A DNA stretch of 64,000 bases from Schistosoma haematobium. Taxonomy: Eukaryota > Platyhelminthes > Trematoda > Strigeidida > Schistosomatidae. Position numbers and translations under genes: made by a program. Below, piece after piece: positions 43,301-57,100 of this stretch. The notes beneath the pieces were generated by a model. The model was given only the letters and a program-made list of their open reading frames with translations, searched no databases and had not been told where the DNA came from. The stretch covers positions 2,176,152 through 2,240,151 of the forward strand of contig NC_067197.1 in assembly GCF_000699445.3 (NCBI RefSeq), read 5' to 3'. Within the stretch, counting starts at the first letter, position 1; each line of letters opens with the position of its first letter.

Positions 43301-45096
43301 GGAGAAAGCAGATGGATGTGAAGGAAGAAAAGTATGAAAAACGAGGAGAAGAAGAAGAAGAAGAAGAAGAAGAAGAAGAAGAAGAAGGAGAATGATGAAA
43401 CATTAAAACCATGATAGAAGAAGAGGTTGTACCAAAGATAGTCGTAATAATAAAGATTTTCACATCATGTACTCCCCTCTAAGTTGTTTAGTTTTCTCAA
43501 GTATATATGTGATCAGAATGGTTGAAATGTTTTGTGCAAATATTTGTTACACATAGTTCTGAGAACCTTCGTCTTCATACCTCATTATCCAAATTTATCA
43601 AACAAATTGAAGGTATGGTGGTATGTGCTTCCAGATTAACATGTGTAGTATTGATAAAATAAAGATCATAAAGATTCAGTCTGATAATTAAAAAACAACA
43701 GTAAAACTTTTGATTGAGATCATGAACCGATGGTTTAGACATTAACACCGTTGGATGTCGACCGGCTCAGTGGTCTAAAGGTTAAGCGTTCATGCACGAG
43801 ACCAAAGGCCCTGACCTCGAATCCCGCAAGCGGAGTCATGGATGCGCAATGTTGAGGAGTCCCATAATAGGATGAAACAGAAGTCCAGTGCATTCAGGTT
43901 TCCAATAATGATCTAACGTCAGTCAGTTCATTTTCCTAATCAAAAACTTAATAATCTCCACACCCTCATACTGATAAATAATAAAATGTCATAACAGAAC
44001 AAATATTGGAAAGGTTGAAACTCTCGGTGCTATTTTTCAGATTATTATCACTATTTATGTTGTTACTATATAGTCAGTGAATAACTATACGGTTACATTA
44101 CTATATTTCCCTTATTCTAAACTTCATTGGACATATTAGAGACTTTCAATGGTTGCGATCATGAGTTAGTTGAAACTAGACCACTATGGAAAATCTGGAA
44201 GCACTGGATGGTCATTTCGTCTTATTGTGGAATTCCTCAGAAGTGCGGATCCACGACCTCGCCACCTGCGAGAGTGTTGCACATTTTATTATTCCTTAAT
44301 TATTATTAATTGATTACCTACTATTTACTTCTCCCTCTATCACTAATAGAATGATTGTACTTCACAATGTGATTTCTTATTTGACGAACCATATAGTTAA
44401 ACCTTTTCAGTATATTACTATGTGTGAATTTGTAGTTGTGATCAAATTGGGTAAACAAAAAAAACAAAAGTGAAATCATTTTTCTTCTTCTATTATCATT
44501 TTCTAATTGGTTACTAGACTAAAACAGAATTTGACAGCCAATAAACATGAAGGCTTTATTTGTCTTTGTTCATGAAGTCAATTAATTGGACTTTATCATA
44601 TTGGTTACTAGTTCAATTGTCAATTACGTGATATCGATTAAGAATTGTCAAACTTTAAAAAAGTTCGTATTTCTTTTCATCAAGATACAATACAGAAAGA
44701 CAAATGATGCTGATTAGTTCAGTGATATGTTAACTTTATGTAGTAGTAGACGTCTGACTCGAACACAGTTTCAATGTTTCAGGGGATTAAGTTTATAGAT
44801 TTTATTAGGAATTACTTTATTGTATGATCAGACTAATTTCAATGATGAAATACAGAGAAATCAATTATGAAACTATATTGGGGTATAAGCAAAGATGGAT
44901 AGTGGCTAGTAGTGGAATTCAGGACGCGTGTTTCGTCCTATTTGAGACTCGTCGTCAGCTGAATGTACCTGCATCTCAGAGTTGATTTTCACTCTGGGAC
45001 TCGAACCCTGTACCATACGCTTCAAACGCCATCGCGTTATCCACTTAGCTACTGAGTCCTGATAGCCACTTGCTTGTGCAATGGGGTGAATTTAAA

Positions 45097-45177
<81 letters not shown>

Positions 45178-48100
45178 TTATAGTACTGTAACTCCACCTG
45201 GAGCCCCTCTGAACCTACTATCGGTCCCAAGCCCGGATAAACGAGGAGTGTTTGGCATGAGGTTAGTGACCCTCATATCCCGTAGACAACTAACTTACCA
45301 AAAAAGTGCTAACCTATAGTACTGTACTATCTACTCAATCCCGCTATTATAGTGATTCTTTTCACTATTTTCCTCAATAAACTTTACCAACATTACGTAA
45401 TATTGTTTACAATAAATCATAATTCTTTACCATATCTCTATTTGTTGATTCATCAGCTGATATTAAGATATGTCAGTGAGACTATAATTTTTCGACGACC
45501 TTTGAGCAACGCTGAAGTGACCTTGTGAGTGTTCACCTAATAACTAGGACCAAATGAAGGTTATAAACCAGTGTGAAGACTTAGAATTATGATTTATAGT
45601 TGATGATGGGTTTCATCACGAATTGACATCAGCAGTAATGCTAAAACTCTAGTTAATCAAATGTGTGGGTGAATTTCGCGCCAACATTCAAGACGTGTTA
45701 TCTTACACCTGATTGGTTCGTTCATTATAGTCTCGTTGATATTCTCATGTCACTGGTTATGACAGAATTAAAAACTCATTATGATCACTTTCAACCAAGT
45801 TGTGTAGTGTGTAAACATAAATGATTTACTTACACCAATATGATTTTGGTAATGGTGAATATGTTTCTATGGTAGCTTCTTTTTGTAATTGAATATGAAA
45901 ATATGGTGAGGTGAATACTTGTTGACCTATTTGTACAACACATCGACTCCATACACCATTTGGAGCATCAACAGGTAATCGTATAGTCTGTAATTCCATT
46001 GTACTAACACCAACTTCTTCAGCTGTTTTAGGATCTTTTAATGGTTGTTTTATAATTATAGAACCACTAGCTTGTTCAGTATATGGTAATAGTTGACCAC
46101 CAATACTTGAACGTAATTCCCAAGTAAAAAGTGGTGGTATTTGATCGGTAGAAGTAAGTCGTCTTAAACGAACTGCATCTATAAGACAGAAAAATGTATA
46201 GTATATTATTGTATTGTATGTAAATAAGGCATAATTATTCCTTTCAGGACTATCAGAATGACGTTGGATAGATCTTACCATCCAAAAGTATATGTATTAT
46301 ACATCTCTTTATTAGGGTATTATGTAACATCAGTTAGTTATGTGAACTGGTGAACTGGCAATTTTTCTTTTACTAAATTAAATATATTCAAGTATTGGGA
46401 TTGATGCAGATCTCATGAAGATGTGAAAGTAAGGATTAGCAAAGTAAGGACAGCATTCCTAAAGTTGAAGAGAATATATACTTCACAAATGACCTGTCCC
46501 TCCTATCTAATACACATGAACAAATTCAGGTCAAGACAAACAGTGTAACAGCAGCGTCTGTATCAGTAGAACTCAACATACACAAGGGAAAAAGAAGGAT
46601 CCCCAAATATAACACAGAGAGAACCAACAAAATCAGACTTGATGGAGAAACTCTGGAAGATGTGGAAACATTCGTGTACCTGACTGGATAACATCATCGA
46701 TGAACATGAAGAATCTGATGCGAACGTGAAGGAAAGGATTGGCAAAATAACGGCAGCATCCTCTACAGCTCAAGATCATATGCAACTCAAAACAACCGTC
46801 TGTCAACCAACATCAAAGTAAGAATCTTCAATACGAAGATCAACACAGTTGGTTCTACTGTACGGAGGTGAAACTTGGAGAACTACCACAACTATCATCA
46901 AAAATGTTCAGGTATTTTTAAACAATTTTCTACGCAAGATATTCAATGTCTGTAGACCGGATACAATCAACAACAGCCTACTATGTAAGAGAAGAAACTA
47001 ACTTCCAGCTGAAGAGGAAATGAGCAAAAGACGATAGAAGTTGATAGTACACAAATTGCGGAAACCGTCAAACTGCGTCACGAGCCAAATGGTAACTTGG
47101 AATGCTGAAGGGGAACGGAAAAGTGGAAGGCCAGCTAACACATTGTGTTTTTGAATTAGAAGTAGATAAGAAAAGGATGAATAGGAAGTGGAAAGAAGTG
47201 AGAAGGATTATCTGGAACAGAGTTGGATGAATGGTCGTGGTTGGTGGCTTATGCTCTTGCATTAGAGGTAACAGGCGTAAGTAAGTGAGTAATTGTGATT
47301 GATCATATGGATAGATTATTCTGGATCCTTTGTTACAAGAAAATCTTAACCTTTTATGATGATGATCGTGTAGACCTGAATCAGGAATTCTGAATCTACT
47401 GACACAACTCAAACCAACAAGTGATAATTTGATGGACTATCTCTCCTTGCAGCCTACTCCTCCTCCGGCCAACATTGGACATTGAGTCAAGTAGTGGCAA
47501 GGCTTACTCAGCACATGTAATAACCGTCTCACTTGATGAAGATCGACAGCCCATCAACCGATTTGGCATTTTCATTTATCACCCCATGCTCAACCCTTGA
47601 CAACTCAGTCGTCTCAAAAGACCCAGGCAATGCACATATAAATTAATTTATGTGATTAATCATCTCTTACTCATACTTCTTATCACTTCGGGTAACTGAT
47701 CGCAAATTCACGTATAGACAAACAATAATACTCTATTTTAATATGGAACTAATCCATTTTGCTGAGAAGCCCCATACTAGGACGAAACAGTCTTTCAGTG
47801 TTTCTATTATTTGCATTGAAATAGTAAACAGTTTATTCAACTGCATATTACTAAGCAAGAAGATACACGTATCAAGATAGCGTATTATTTTATTGTGATA
47901 ATGCATGTTTAATTATAATCACTGATTACATTATACAACTTACCAAGAGCTAAACAATTAAGTTTTAGATTACCACCTGGTGGTACAATTACACTTCCAT
48001 CTGGTCGTAATTCATAAACTTTTACAATCACAGCATCTTTAGGATCTGAAATAAAGAGAATAATAAACAGAATAGAATTACATATAATACTATGAAATTC

Positions 48101-51100
48101 TATCATCAACTAACAGGTTCAGTGGTAAAATTTGAACACTTCACTTCTACCTGAAGTTTGTGCTGCTGCTGATGATGTCATTCAGAAGAACGATGAAAGC
48201 TTCATGGCTAAACCATCTAGCTCAGAGAACAAAACTATATCAAAATCAGTTTGTGACTGAAAACATCAAATTGCTAGTAATGCTCACCAATGAGTATGAT
48301 ATCATGTGCAACAGTCCTTCTACATGTACAAGGGTTTGATAATTTCGTTCGGAAAAAACAAAACAATAAAAACTTCACAATTACCGGTAATTAACTACAA
48401 GAAATGATTCCTGGCATTCTAAAGAAAATCTATGACCAGTACAGTTCATATATATCGATAATGAGGGAACCACCTGCCAATGGAGTTGTTACTTGATGAT
48501 CGTATAAACTTATGAAATAACTTAAGTTCGAAATGTGAAAGGGTTCATCACAACCCTAAGTTAAGTTATGGATGTACAACGCCATAGAATCCCATTATTA
48601 GAATGAAACGGCCATTGAGTGCTTCCTTGTTTTCAGTGATTATCTATTTAAAGTCAGTTTGTAATGTATACTACAAAATCCAACAGTCTCCTGATCTCCC
48701 CCCCATGAAATTATTCACTATTTAACCACTATTGAATAAGTAAAGAAATCATTCCTATAGAATATTAGTACTAAATACTCTATCTACAACATTCAGTGAT
48801 CTACATTCAGATCCCATTGATTAACGTCGAATTTTATTAAATCTAAAAATATACCTTGCTGAACCAGAACAGAAATTAAATTTAATGTTTTGTGATATCT
48901 GTTTATTTGTTTCATCTGGTTGTCATTTTTTTAGCTAGATTGTTTTCTACCGGGATGAGGTTGCCGACTACCCCATGCCTAATCCTGATAATTTACTGTG
49001 GCTTGGAACCGGCAGTAACTCTAGAAGAGCTACAGGTAACTGCAAAGAAGTGGAAAAGATTGACCAGGACAAGGTTGGATGGAGAGTGCTAGTGGACGGC
49101 CTATGCTCCTCCACGGAGGGGTAACAGGCGTAAGTAAGCAAATAGGTCATCTATTCATACTTAATTGGTATTAAGTGAAAATTACGTCTAACATCTGTAT
49201 GAAAAACTAGCTATCAAACTTTATGATACACATATATGCACATAGATATCAATGTAATCTATCAGACAATTGTAAAACCCATGAAAATAGTCGAGAATCA
49301 AGTGAGAACAGTCATTGGAAAATGTCAACACAAAAATTTCAAATCAAGGTCATTTGAATAAGATTATTAGTCATATGTGGAGAAATTTCAATAGATTGAT
49401 GAGGCCGGGTCGTGGATTCACATCGTGGAGGAGTCACACAATAAGACGAAACGGCCGTCCAGTGCTTCCAGGTTTTCCATTGTGATCTAGCTTCAACTGA
49501 CTCATGATCTCAACTATTGAAATCACTATCCGTCAGTCAGCTACAGCGTTGGACCAGACACATATATGCATCGGTTCAAGTTGCCACACCTCAATACCAC
49601 AACAAGATGAACACCGATTCATAAAAGTAGTTAATTCAGAGGTGGTAATATATAAAAGAAAGACTGTATATGAGGATATACTACAGGAAGAAAGAATTAG
49701 TTCGTAGAAAGATATACACCGATTTTAATCTCATAGTTTAAGAGAAGACAGAGAGTGTACACACCTTTGCCATTGTGATCGATGCTGAGCTATGTCACCT
49801 AGAGTCTCCAACCACTGGTTACCATAGTCACACGGACCCCAATCAAGTAGTCTACATCTACCAACATGGCTCAGACTAGAAGTTAGTGACTTGAAGAACT
49901 GATGTCACATTTTGGTTTGGCCAACCCTAACTTTCTACCATTCATTTTCGACACTAGTCAGCAATTCGTTGAAATTACTATCATATCCACAGAAATCCCT
50001 TCTCATATTGATGATATTGTCAAGAAAGAAAATGATTGGGTCACATATATACTATTCAGCGAATGTCCGGCGCTCTAACCGGGTTAATGGACATGGAAAG
50101 TCCATCTTAGGGAGTTGAAAAACACTGATTCCAAACTAATGGCGTACATGGGGTCTAGTATCCTAAAGGAACAAATGGTGTATGAACCAATCGTTGGCCA
50201 CTGGCTACCATGTGTCTGCATCTCCTTACGATGCTCCACTGCCTTGTTGATCAGACCTTCAGGTTGAAGGCTCCAGTTATCGCCCCCTAAGTAAACCACC
50301 CCATTCTGTTTGGTCACCCGGGCAGTATCACTGCCCTCACACATATCAAATGAGATTTCTGTGGCGCATATGTATTTGGTGCCTCCTTGTACCAATATCA
50401 ATGTGTTAAAATAAAATAATAAAACTAATTCAGCTAAAAAGAAAGAACAACTTCATCGTCATTCTTTCTTTTAGAGATAATAAATCCTATCTACCAAGTC
50501 AAACTCATCTAAAACTGACATACCTTTCCCTGGTATCCATTGTCTATATGGTGTTTTCTCATCTTCAATATTGGAATCTATTATATGAGTATCTGGTTGT
50601 TTTGCATTGACATGTATAACAAATACATCAGAATTTAATATCACTGTATGATTTTCATATTTTTCTGGACTAATTAATTGATCTTCATTTAAATAAAGTG
50701 AACAATAACCACGTAAACCACCAGATTTGATTGTGGTTGACTTTAATTCATTTAAATTTAATTCTTCATTATTAATAATGATTGTTTTAGCTAAATTATT
50801 AAATGGTATCGGTTGTCCATCTGGTCCAGTAGCTATTGTCCAACCAATATTGAATTGTTCATCTTTTATTGGAATTCCATTAGATGAATCTGTAGGGTAC
50901 AATGAAATGTTATGTAATAGGATTAGTCAAACTTATGGTTCAAATAGGGTAATATAGTGATCAGTAGGAAGTTTAATGATTGTAAGCTGAATGAGACAAT
51001 AGTTTTGAATTAATGAGGTATTTCATACTAAGTCTGGATTGATGTATAACACTCTTTCATAAGATTGTGTCAAGCATTTGTTCAACACATCATGAACTCT

Positions 51101-54100
51101 TCATGGATTAAATTATTGTACAGCTTTAGAATGTTGGATACATTTATTTAACAATCTAATATCAATGTATTTTACAACACACCATTAAAGATATACCGAA
51201 TAGCCTAGTATAAGTTTCCTTAGCAGTGCGCATCCATGGTCTCGTCTTTGGGATTCGAACCTGGGACCTTCCATTTCGAGCGGAAACGCTTAACCTCTAG
51301 ACCACTGTGTTGTACCACCGTCTATCATTGTCTTCAATGAATTACTATTTCAAAACAGACCCGGTTGAACTTTGCTGGTTACTGCTTTTCACTAGAACTC
51401 CAGGAAATACATCTTGAAGCCAGACACTAGTGAGCATATGATGGTTAGTATCAGAAAAAAGGATTTTGTGCTTCCAGTGCTTCCAGGTTTTTCATGATGG
51501 TCTAGCTTTAATTGACTCATGAATTCGACTAATAAATTACTAAAATCTGCGCAAAACCCCCCTTTCTGATATACTGAAGATTTATAAATACGATTATACA
51601 ACTTTCATGTAGATTGTAGAAATTATAAATTAACTTCTGTTAATTGTTAATGATAAATGATAAGAACTTACCGACAACTTGACATTGAAGTTTTACATCT
51701 TCACCTTCTTTAGCTGTCATTGTTCCATCAGCATTAAGTCCAACAACTTCAGGATGTAATTGACTTGGTTCTGTAAAGTATAATAATATTCAGGAGTAAA
51801 AGAAAAAGCTTAGATCCTTCAGTGAATTCTATCTACATCGACAGAGTAATTTTTTAACGAAGATTACATCATCAACATCATCAGTATTACATCATCAACA
51901 CTAGACGACTACTTATCAAGAATTCTATTTGGACAACTTTATTGAGATGACTATTCAGTATAAGGCGCTTCACAGATATAATTGAAGCGGTCATCATACT
52001 TCTGATATAATCATTAGTACTAAATGATTAATCATTTAAACCTAAAAATCGATCGGAATATCAGAGAGCCTATTTACCATGTCTCTATTCTAACAATAAA
52101 AATGGATTTATACAACATTATCCCATAGAGAAGAGTTAAATAGTATGATCTTGAAACAAAGATTAAAAGTAGTAATCAAGTAAACACTAATCTCCACAAA
52201 ATAATGTTGGGTCCTTATATTTTCATGTTACAGTTAGCGTGACTCTATATTTCCTGCATTGAGTAGAGAGTTTACTAGACATGGTTAGATGGTGAGGATC
52301 AACGCCACTTGATATGAGGTCATTAATGTTTAATTCTTCTGAAACATTGTCATCGAATTTCTTAGATAGATAGACGATCACCAGAATAATCAGCATCTCT
52401 CAAAATTTTATTAGGTTCTTGATCATTGTTTGATTCATCAGACAAATTCGTTCAAAAGCATGTGAATCATTAAGATGACTCATATCTGATAAAACAACTA
52501 GAGAACCCCAATAAGTACATTCATGAGAAACTTTTGTCGTAGAATGATGAGCTCCATTTAATGCAACTGTCTTCATTATGTTGCTTGATTGATTTTCTGT
52601 TTCTTCGTGGGCGGCTACCATAATAATTTCATGAACATAGTCTTTCTGTGAGCTGGACAATCTGGTGTTTGTACATGGAGTTTGAACCCATGAGAGGGCA
52701 TGTCTCTGAAATGAATATTTCTGGATCACTGGGCGGATCATGAATGACTGCTACTCCTTTGTTTACATTTTCCAACTCTGTATACAAATTAAGAATTAAT
52801 CCATCGACTTCTGTTACATCTCCAGCCGTGTGCGTAAATTGTCTCTTTTTGAAACGTTGCTGTTGTCGCTCAAATAGCAACTGTAATTGATCAGAAGAGA
52901 TAGCCATTTTCTAAATCAACACGGTAATGAAAAATACTGTATGACTAATTAACAATCATTGTCATTCAACGACACCAGCGAGAAACATGTATGCTGGTTG
53001 CTTAAAATAATTACACTGAATTTTGTCCAACTACAAGTTGACCTTGATTTGTTAATTTGAAGATTAAAGGTTCAGAATTTTCTTTTTCACCCCGTCGCCA
53101 GTTATTATAACTTGTGAATTGAATGCTACTTTTTGTATCTGTTCATCGCTGATTGAAATGCTTATCACTTATACTCGGAACAAGGGACCTCAGAAATTCC
53201 CATAACAGGGAAGTAAGAACACAAAGACTGGTATAAGCGAAGATTTATTAACCCCAAAACACAACGACGACGACAACCCTAGTTGAAAACACACTCATTT
53301 ATATATTGATTCGTACACCCATTTTGTTTAATAATTAACATGAAATGACATATATAACAAACCACATAATGGGCATAGTTCATGTCCATTGAACACAAGA
53401 ATATCGTATATTATACAGAATAAAATATCATATGGCGAAACAAAAACGAATACTATACTGAATAATCATTACATTGAATGAGAACGGAAGTAATGTTGAG
53501 CCAAAGCTCATAATGAATAAATCAATCAAAAATTGACTTTTCTTTCTATTATATATGTTCATCCTATGGAGACTATGAAGTAAAATGAACGATACTAGGT
53601 TCAAAGTTCATTGTGAACATTGATTCTAGGATACGGGTATATTCAGTTGAAGTAGGACAAAATGTGAACCTTGAATTTCCCTGTTAGTTAAATTTTATCC
53701 TTCACCTATGTAAATTAATAAAACTTGCCACTAATGAGAGAGTGGAGAAGATTTGAAGCTCAGGTGGATGATTTTGATGGAGTTTTGTTCTCTGAGCTGG
53801 ATGGTTTGGTCGTGGAGCTTTCATCGTTCTTCTGAACGACATTATCAACACAAACTTCAGATAGAAGTGAAGTGTACGAATTTCTCCATATGCGTTTCAC
53901 AGCTTGTTCTGTACACTTCGACACAAATATAGGAACAAAAATCAAACCAATGAGAGACACAACCAAAACAAAGAAGCAAACAATGACAAATTTAAGGTCA
54001 ATAAGAACCAATCAACATCGAGGTGTACAGAACAAGCTGTGAAACGCATATTGAGAAATTCAAACACTTCACTTCTATCTGAAGTTTGTACTGATGTTGT

Positions 54101-57100
54101 TCAGGAGGACGATGAAAGCTCCACGACCAAACCATCCAGCTCAGAGAACAAAACTAATGAGAGAGGAATATATATAATTCCAAATATTTAAGGTAATCAA
54201 ACAAGTGAAATCTTGAATATCATTGCTTTAACATATAAATTTCTAATCAGATTGTTGTAAAATTATTTAATCGAAATATCAAATTGCCTAAACAAGTTTG
54301 TCTTGAAATAAAGGTCTGTCTTATTAGACTTAAAGGTCTGATCCATAAGGTAGTGAAGCACCGTCAAAAGATACAGTCTTATGGTAGCCGGTGACTAACA
54401 ATAGGTTCATACGCCATTAGTTCCCTCAAACTCCTAGAGCCCATTTGCACCATTAGTTTGGGATTAGGGTTTTCCAACACCCCTAGGTGAATTTACCGTG
54501 TCCACCGGCCTGGTTAAAGCGCTAGACATTTTGTTTTCGTCCTCTCAATTTCGTAGACAGCAGTAATGTAACGAGAAGGCAGTGAGTAGAACTTCACTGA
54601 TAGTAGCTGTATATTCGTAGCTATGTGAGAGCATTTCGAAAGGGAGATTTGATTCTCCCCACCTTCTGTCGTACCAGGGTATTCGAAGAATAACAAGTAT
54701 TAACTTGTATATACCTAATCAATTAGTCGGACAATTGTAATACCCGACTAAAATACAAGGAATATCAATAGGAAAACACTATTATTTCCTTTATAACAAA
54801 ACTACCTATAAAGTAATCAACTTTTGTATGAACAAACCGACAGTTAAACATACTTTGTTTCACATAATTCAATCCATTTAAGGCAATTATGGTAAGTAAA
54901 AGATCAAATGGCAATGATAAATAATACAACAAATATTTAAGCTTTGTTTACATCATAAAATACCATTAATTAACGATTCGGAACCAGGGTGTATCAGTAA
55001 GCTCTTTTATATCATGACCTATGACATAATGACTAATGAAATTGTCAAGCTTAGTGTAAATAATAGACGAATTGGATACTTACACACCATTTCAACATCA
55101 AAAGTCAGTTATAGATAATAAACAATGTATATTGTCAGGGGGATATTCATTATGCACCTGTTCAATTCAACCTACTTATCCTTGCCAAAAGGATAGATAT
55201 TTATGCATAGTTATGATTTGTGTACACTTTATTCGACTTGTCGATTATAGGGTTTTCCGTCAATTCTCAATCTTCTCACTTCAATAACTGATTTGTAAGC
55301 CCTACAGACAGAATAGGACGATTGTAGAAGCTGAAGTCAAATGATAATTTCGTTCTTTCTCTCTCTCTCTCTGTATCACGTATGTGTTCTTTCAGTGATC
55401 AGATGTATGGTTGTATGATCAAAGTACAATGGTTGTTTTCTGTCTCTGTTTCAAATTTACACTATTCAACTCTCTGGTGTCGTCCGCATATAAATAATGC
55501 ATTAGCATACATTTTTAATATCAAGAATATTTCACTACCTTTCAGAACATGACAAACGGAAAGTATCAAGCTGATGAATAAAAACAATTTCAGTTAAATA
55601 AGCAAAGGTGGATAATGGCTAGCAGTGGAATCCAGCACACGCGCCACTTCGTCCTATTTGGGACTCGTCGTCAGCTCGATGTATCTGCATCTCAGAGTTG
55701 ACATTCACTCTGGGACTCGAACCCAATACCGTTCGCTTCAAACGCCATCGTGTTATCCACTCAGCTACTGAGTCCTGATAACCACTTGCTTGTGCAATCG
55801 GGTGAATTTTAAATTCACTTAGTATTGCTCTACTTGAATCTTTGGATTAATGTTTAAGACTGTAATTGATCAGTCTCTTATTGGCTGTGTATCATCTCGA
55901 CATTGCTTTAATTCACAAGCATTATAACCAGAGACGGGTTCGAGTCCCAGAGTGAACATCAACTCTGAGGTGCAGGTGCATCCAGCTGACGGGTCCCGAA
56001 TAGAACGAAACGCGCGTCCAGGATTCCACCGCTAGCCACTATCCATCTTTCTTAAAAAATTTTGTAACTTAAGGCTATATCAAGGCAATCCGCACTGTAT
56101 GCACATATATCTATAAGAGACTGATCAATCGCAGTCTTAAACATCATTGGGAAGATTCAATTAAACAATACAAATTAAATTTAATTTCGCTGTAAGTTTA
56201 TCAATTATGTATTTCCACTTGTAACCATAGCTACAATTTATCAGAATTGATTGTAATTAGATAGGTACAACCTAGTTCATTTCTCTTTTTAGAGTAACAT
56301 ATATAATCCATGTTGTTTAATCTATTTAGTTCAAAGATTCATACCGATTGCTTTTAAACATCTAGATGAGTTATCTAGTCACTCAGATTAATGTCCATAC
56401 TCAGTAGAATGTGATCAGAACTAAGGTTTAATAGTGTGGTTTGTGCTACTGATATTGACCGATATAAGTAGTATGTATTATCAATCGAAAGTGAAATGCC
56501 TGAAGGCAAAAGGTTAAGAAGATCAATAAAAAGAGAATGATTGGTATGGAAATGATGGAACAAACAGGTCTGAGACGATTGATTGACATTTTGGAAATGA
56601 TGTATTTATTGTATGGTTCTTAGATTTAACTCAGATGTTCTGTAAGTTTGTGTTCAAATACATTTGATTGTCGCCACTTGTGTTCTCATTCACTACAACA
56701 ATAACTTACCAAAATCTATTACAATTAGTATAACTTACAATGAACATAAATGAAAGTATATGTCATGACATCAAGAACACTAAACGTTATATTGAATCAA
56801 CTGACCATAACGCTTTCTTTCAATGTCAGGTTTCTTGTCAATATCTTCAAAGTGTTTAATAGTTTCAAATGTATAAACTGGTGATGCATAAGTTTGATCT
56901 TGACGTATCTTATTTTCTACTTGATCAGTTCCTTTAGCCAAACATCTTAATCGTATACCTTCACCACTGGATCGATAACCTTTTAGTTGAAGTTTTTGTC
57001 CATTATCCGATAGATTAGCACCGATTAATAATTGATTAGCAAGACGATTTGTATGTATTGGTTGATTATCATAAGTACGCAATTCCCATGCATAATTCAT

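Noticed and set aside
45045..45319. Open frames of alternating Ile and Tyr
   Set aside because: They are created by the (TA)n microsatellite.
52629..52907. Possible host coding exon on the minus strand
   Set aside because: The gag-like start, the adjacent primer-site-like and LTR-like sequence and the frameshift fit a gypsy remnant better, and the Ig gene joins exon 3 to exon 4 across it in phase.
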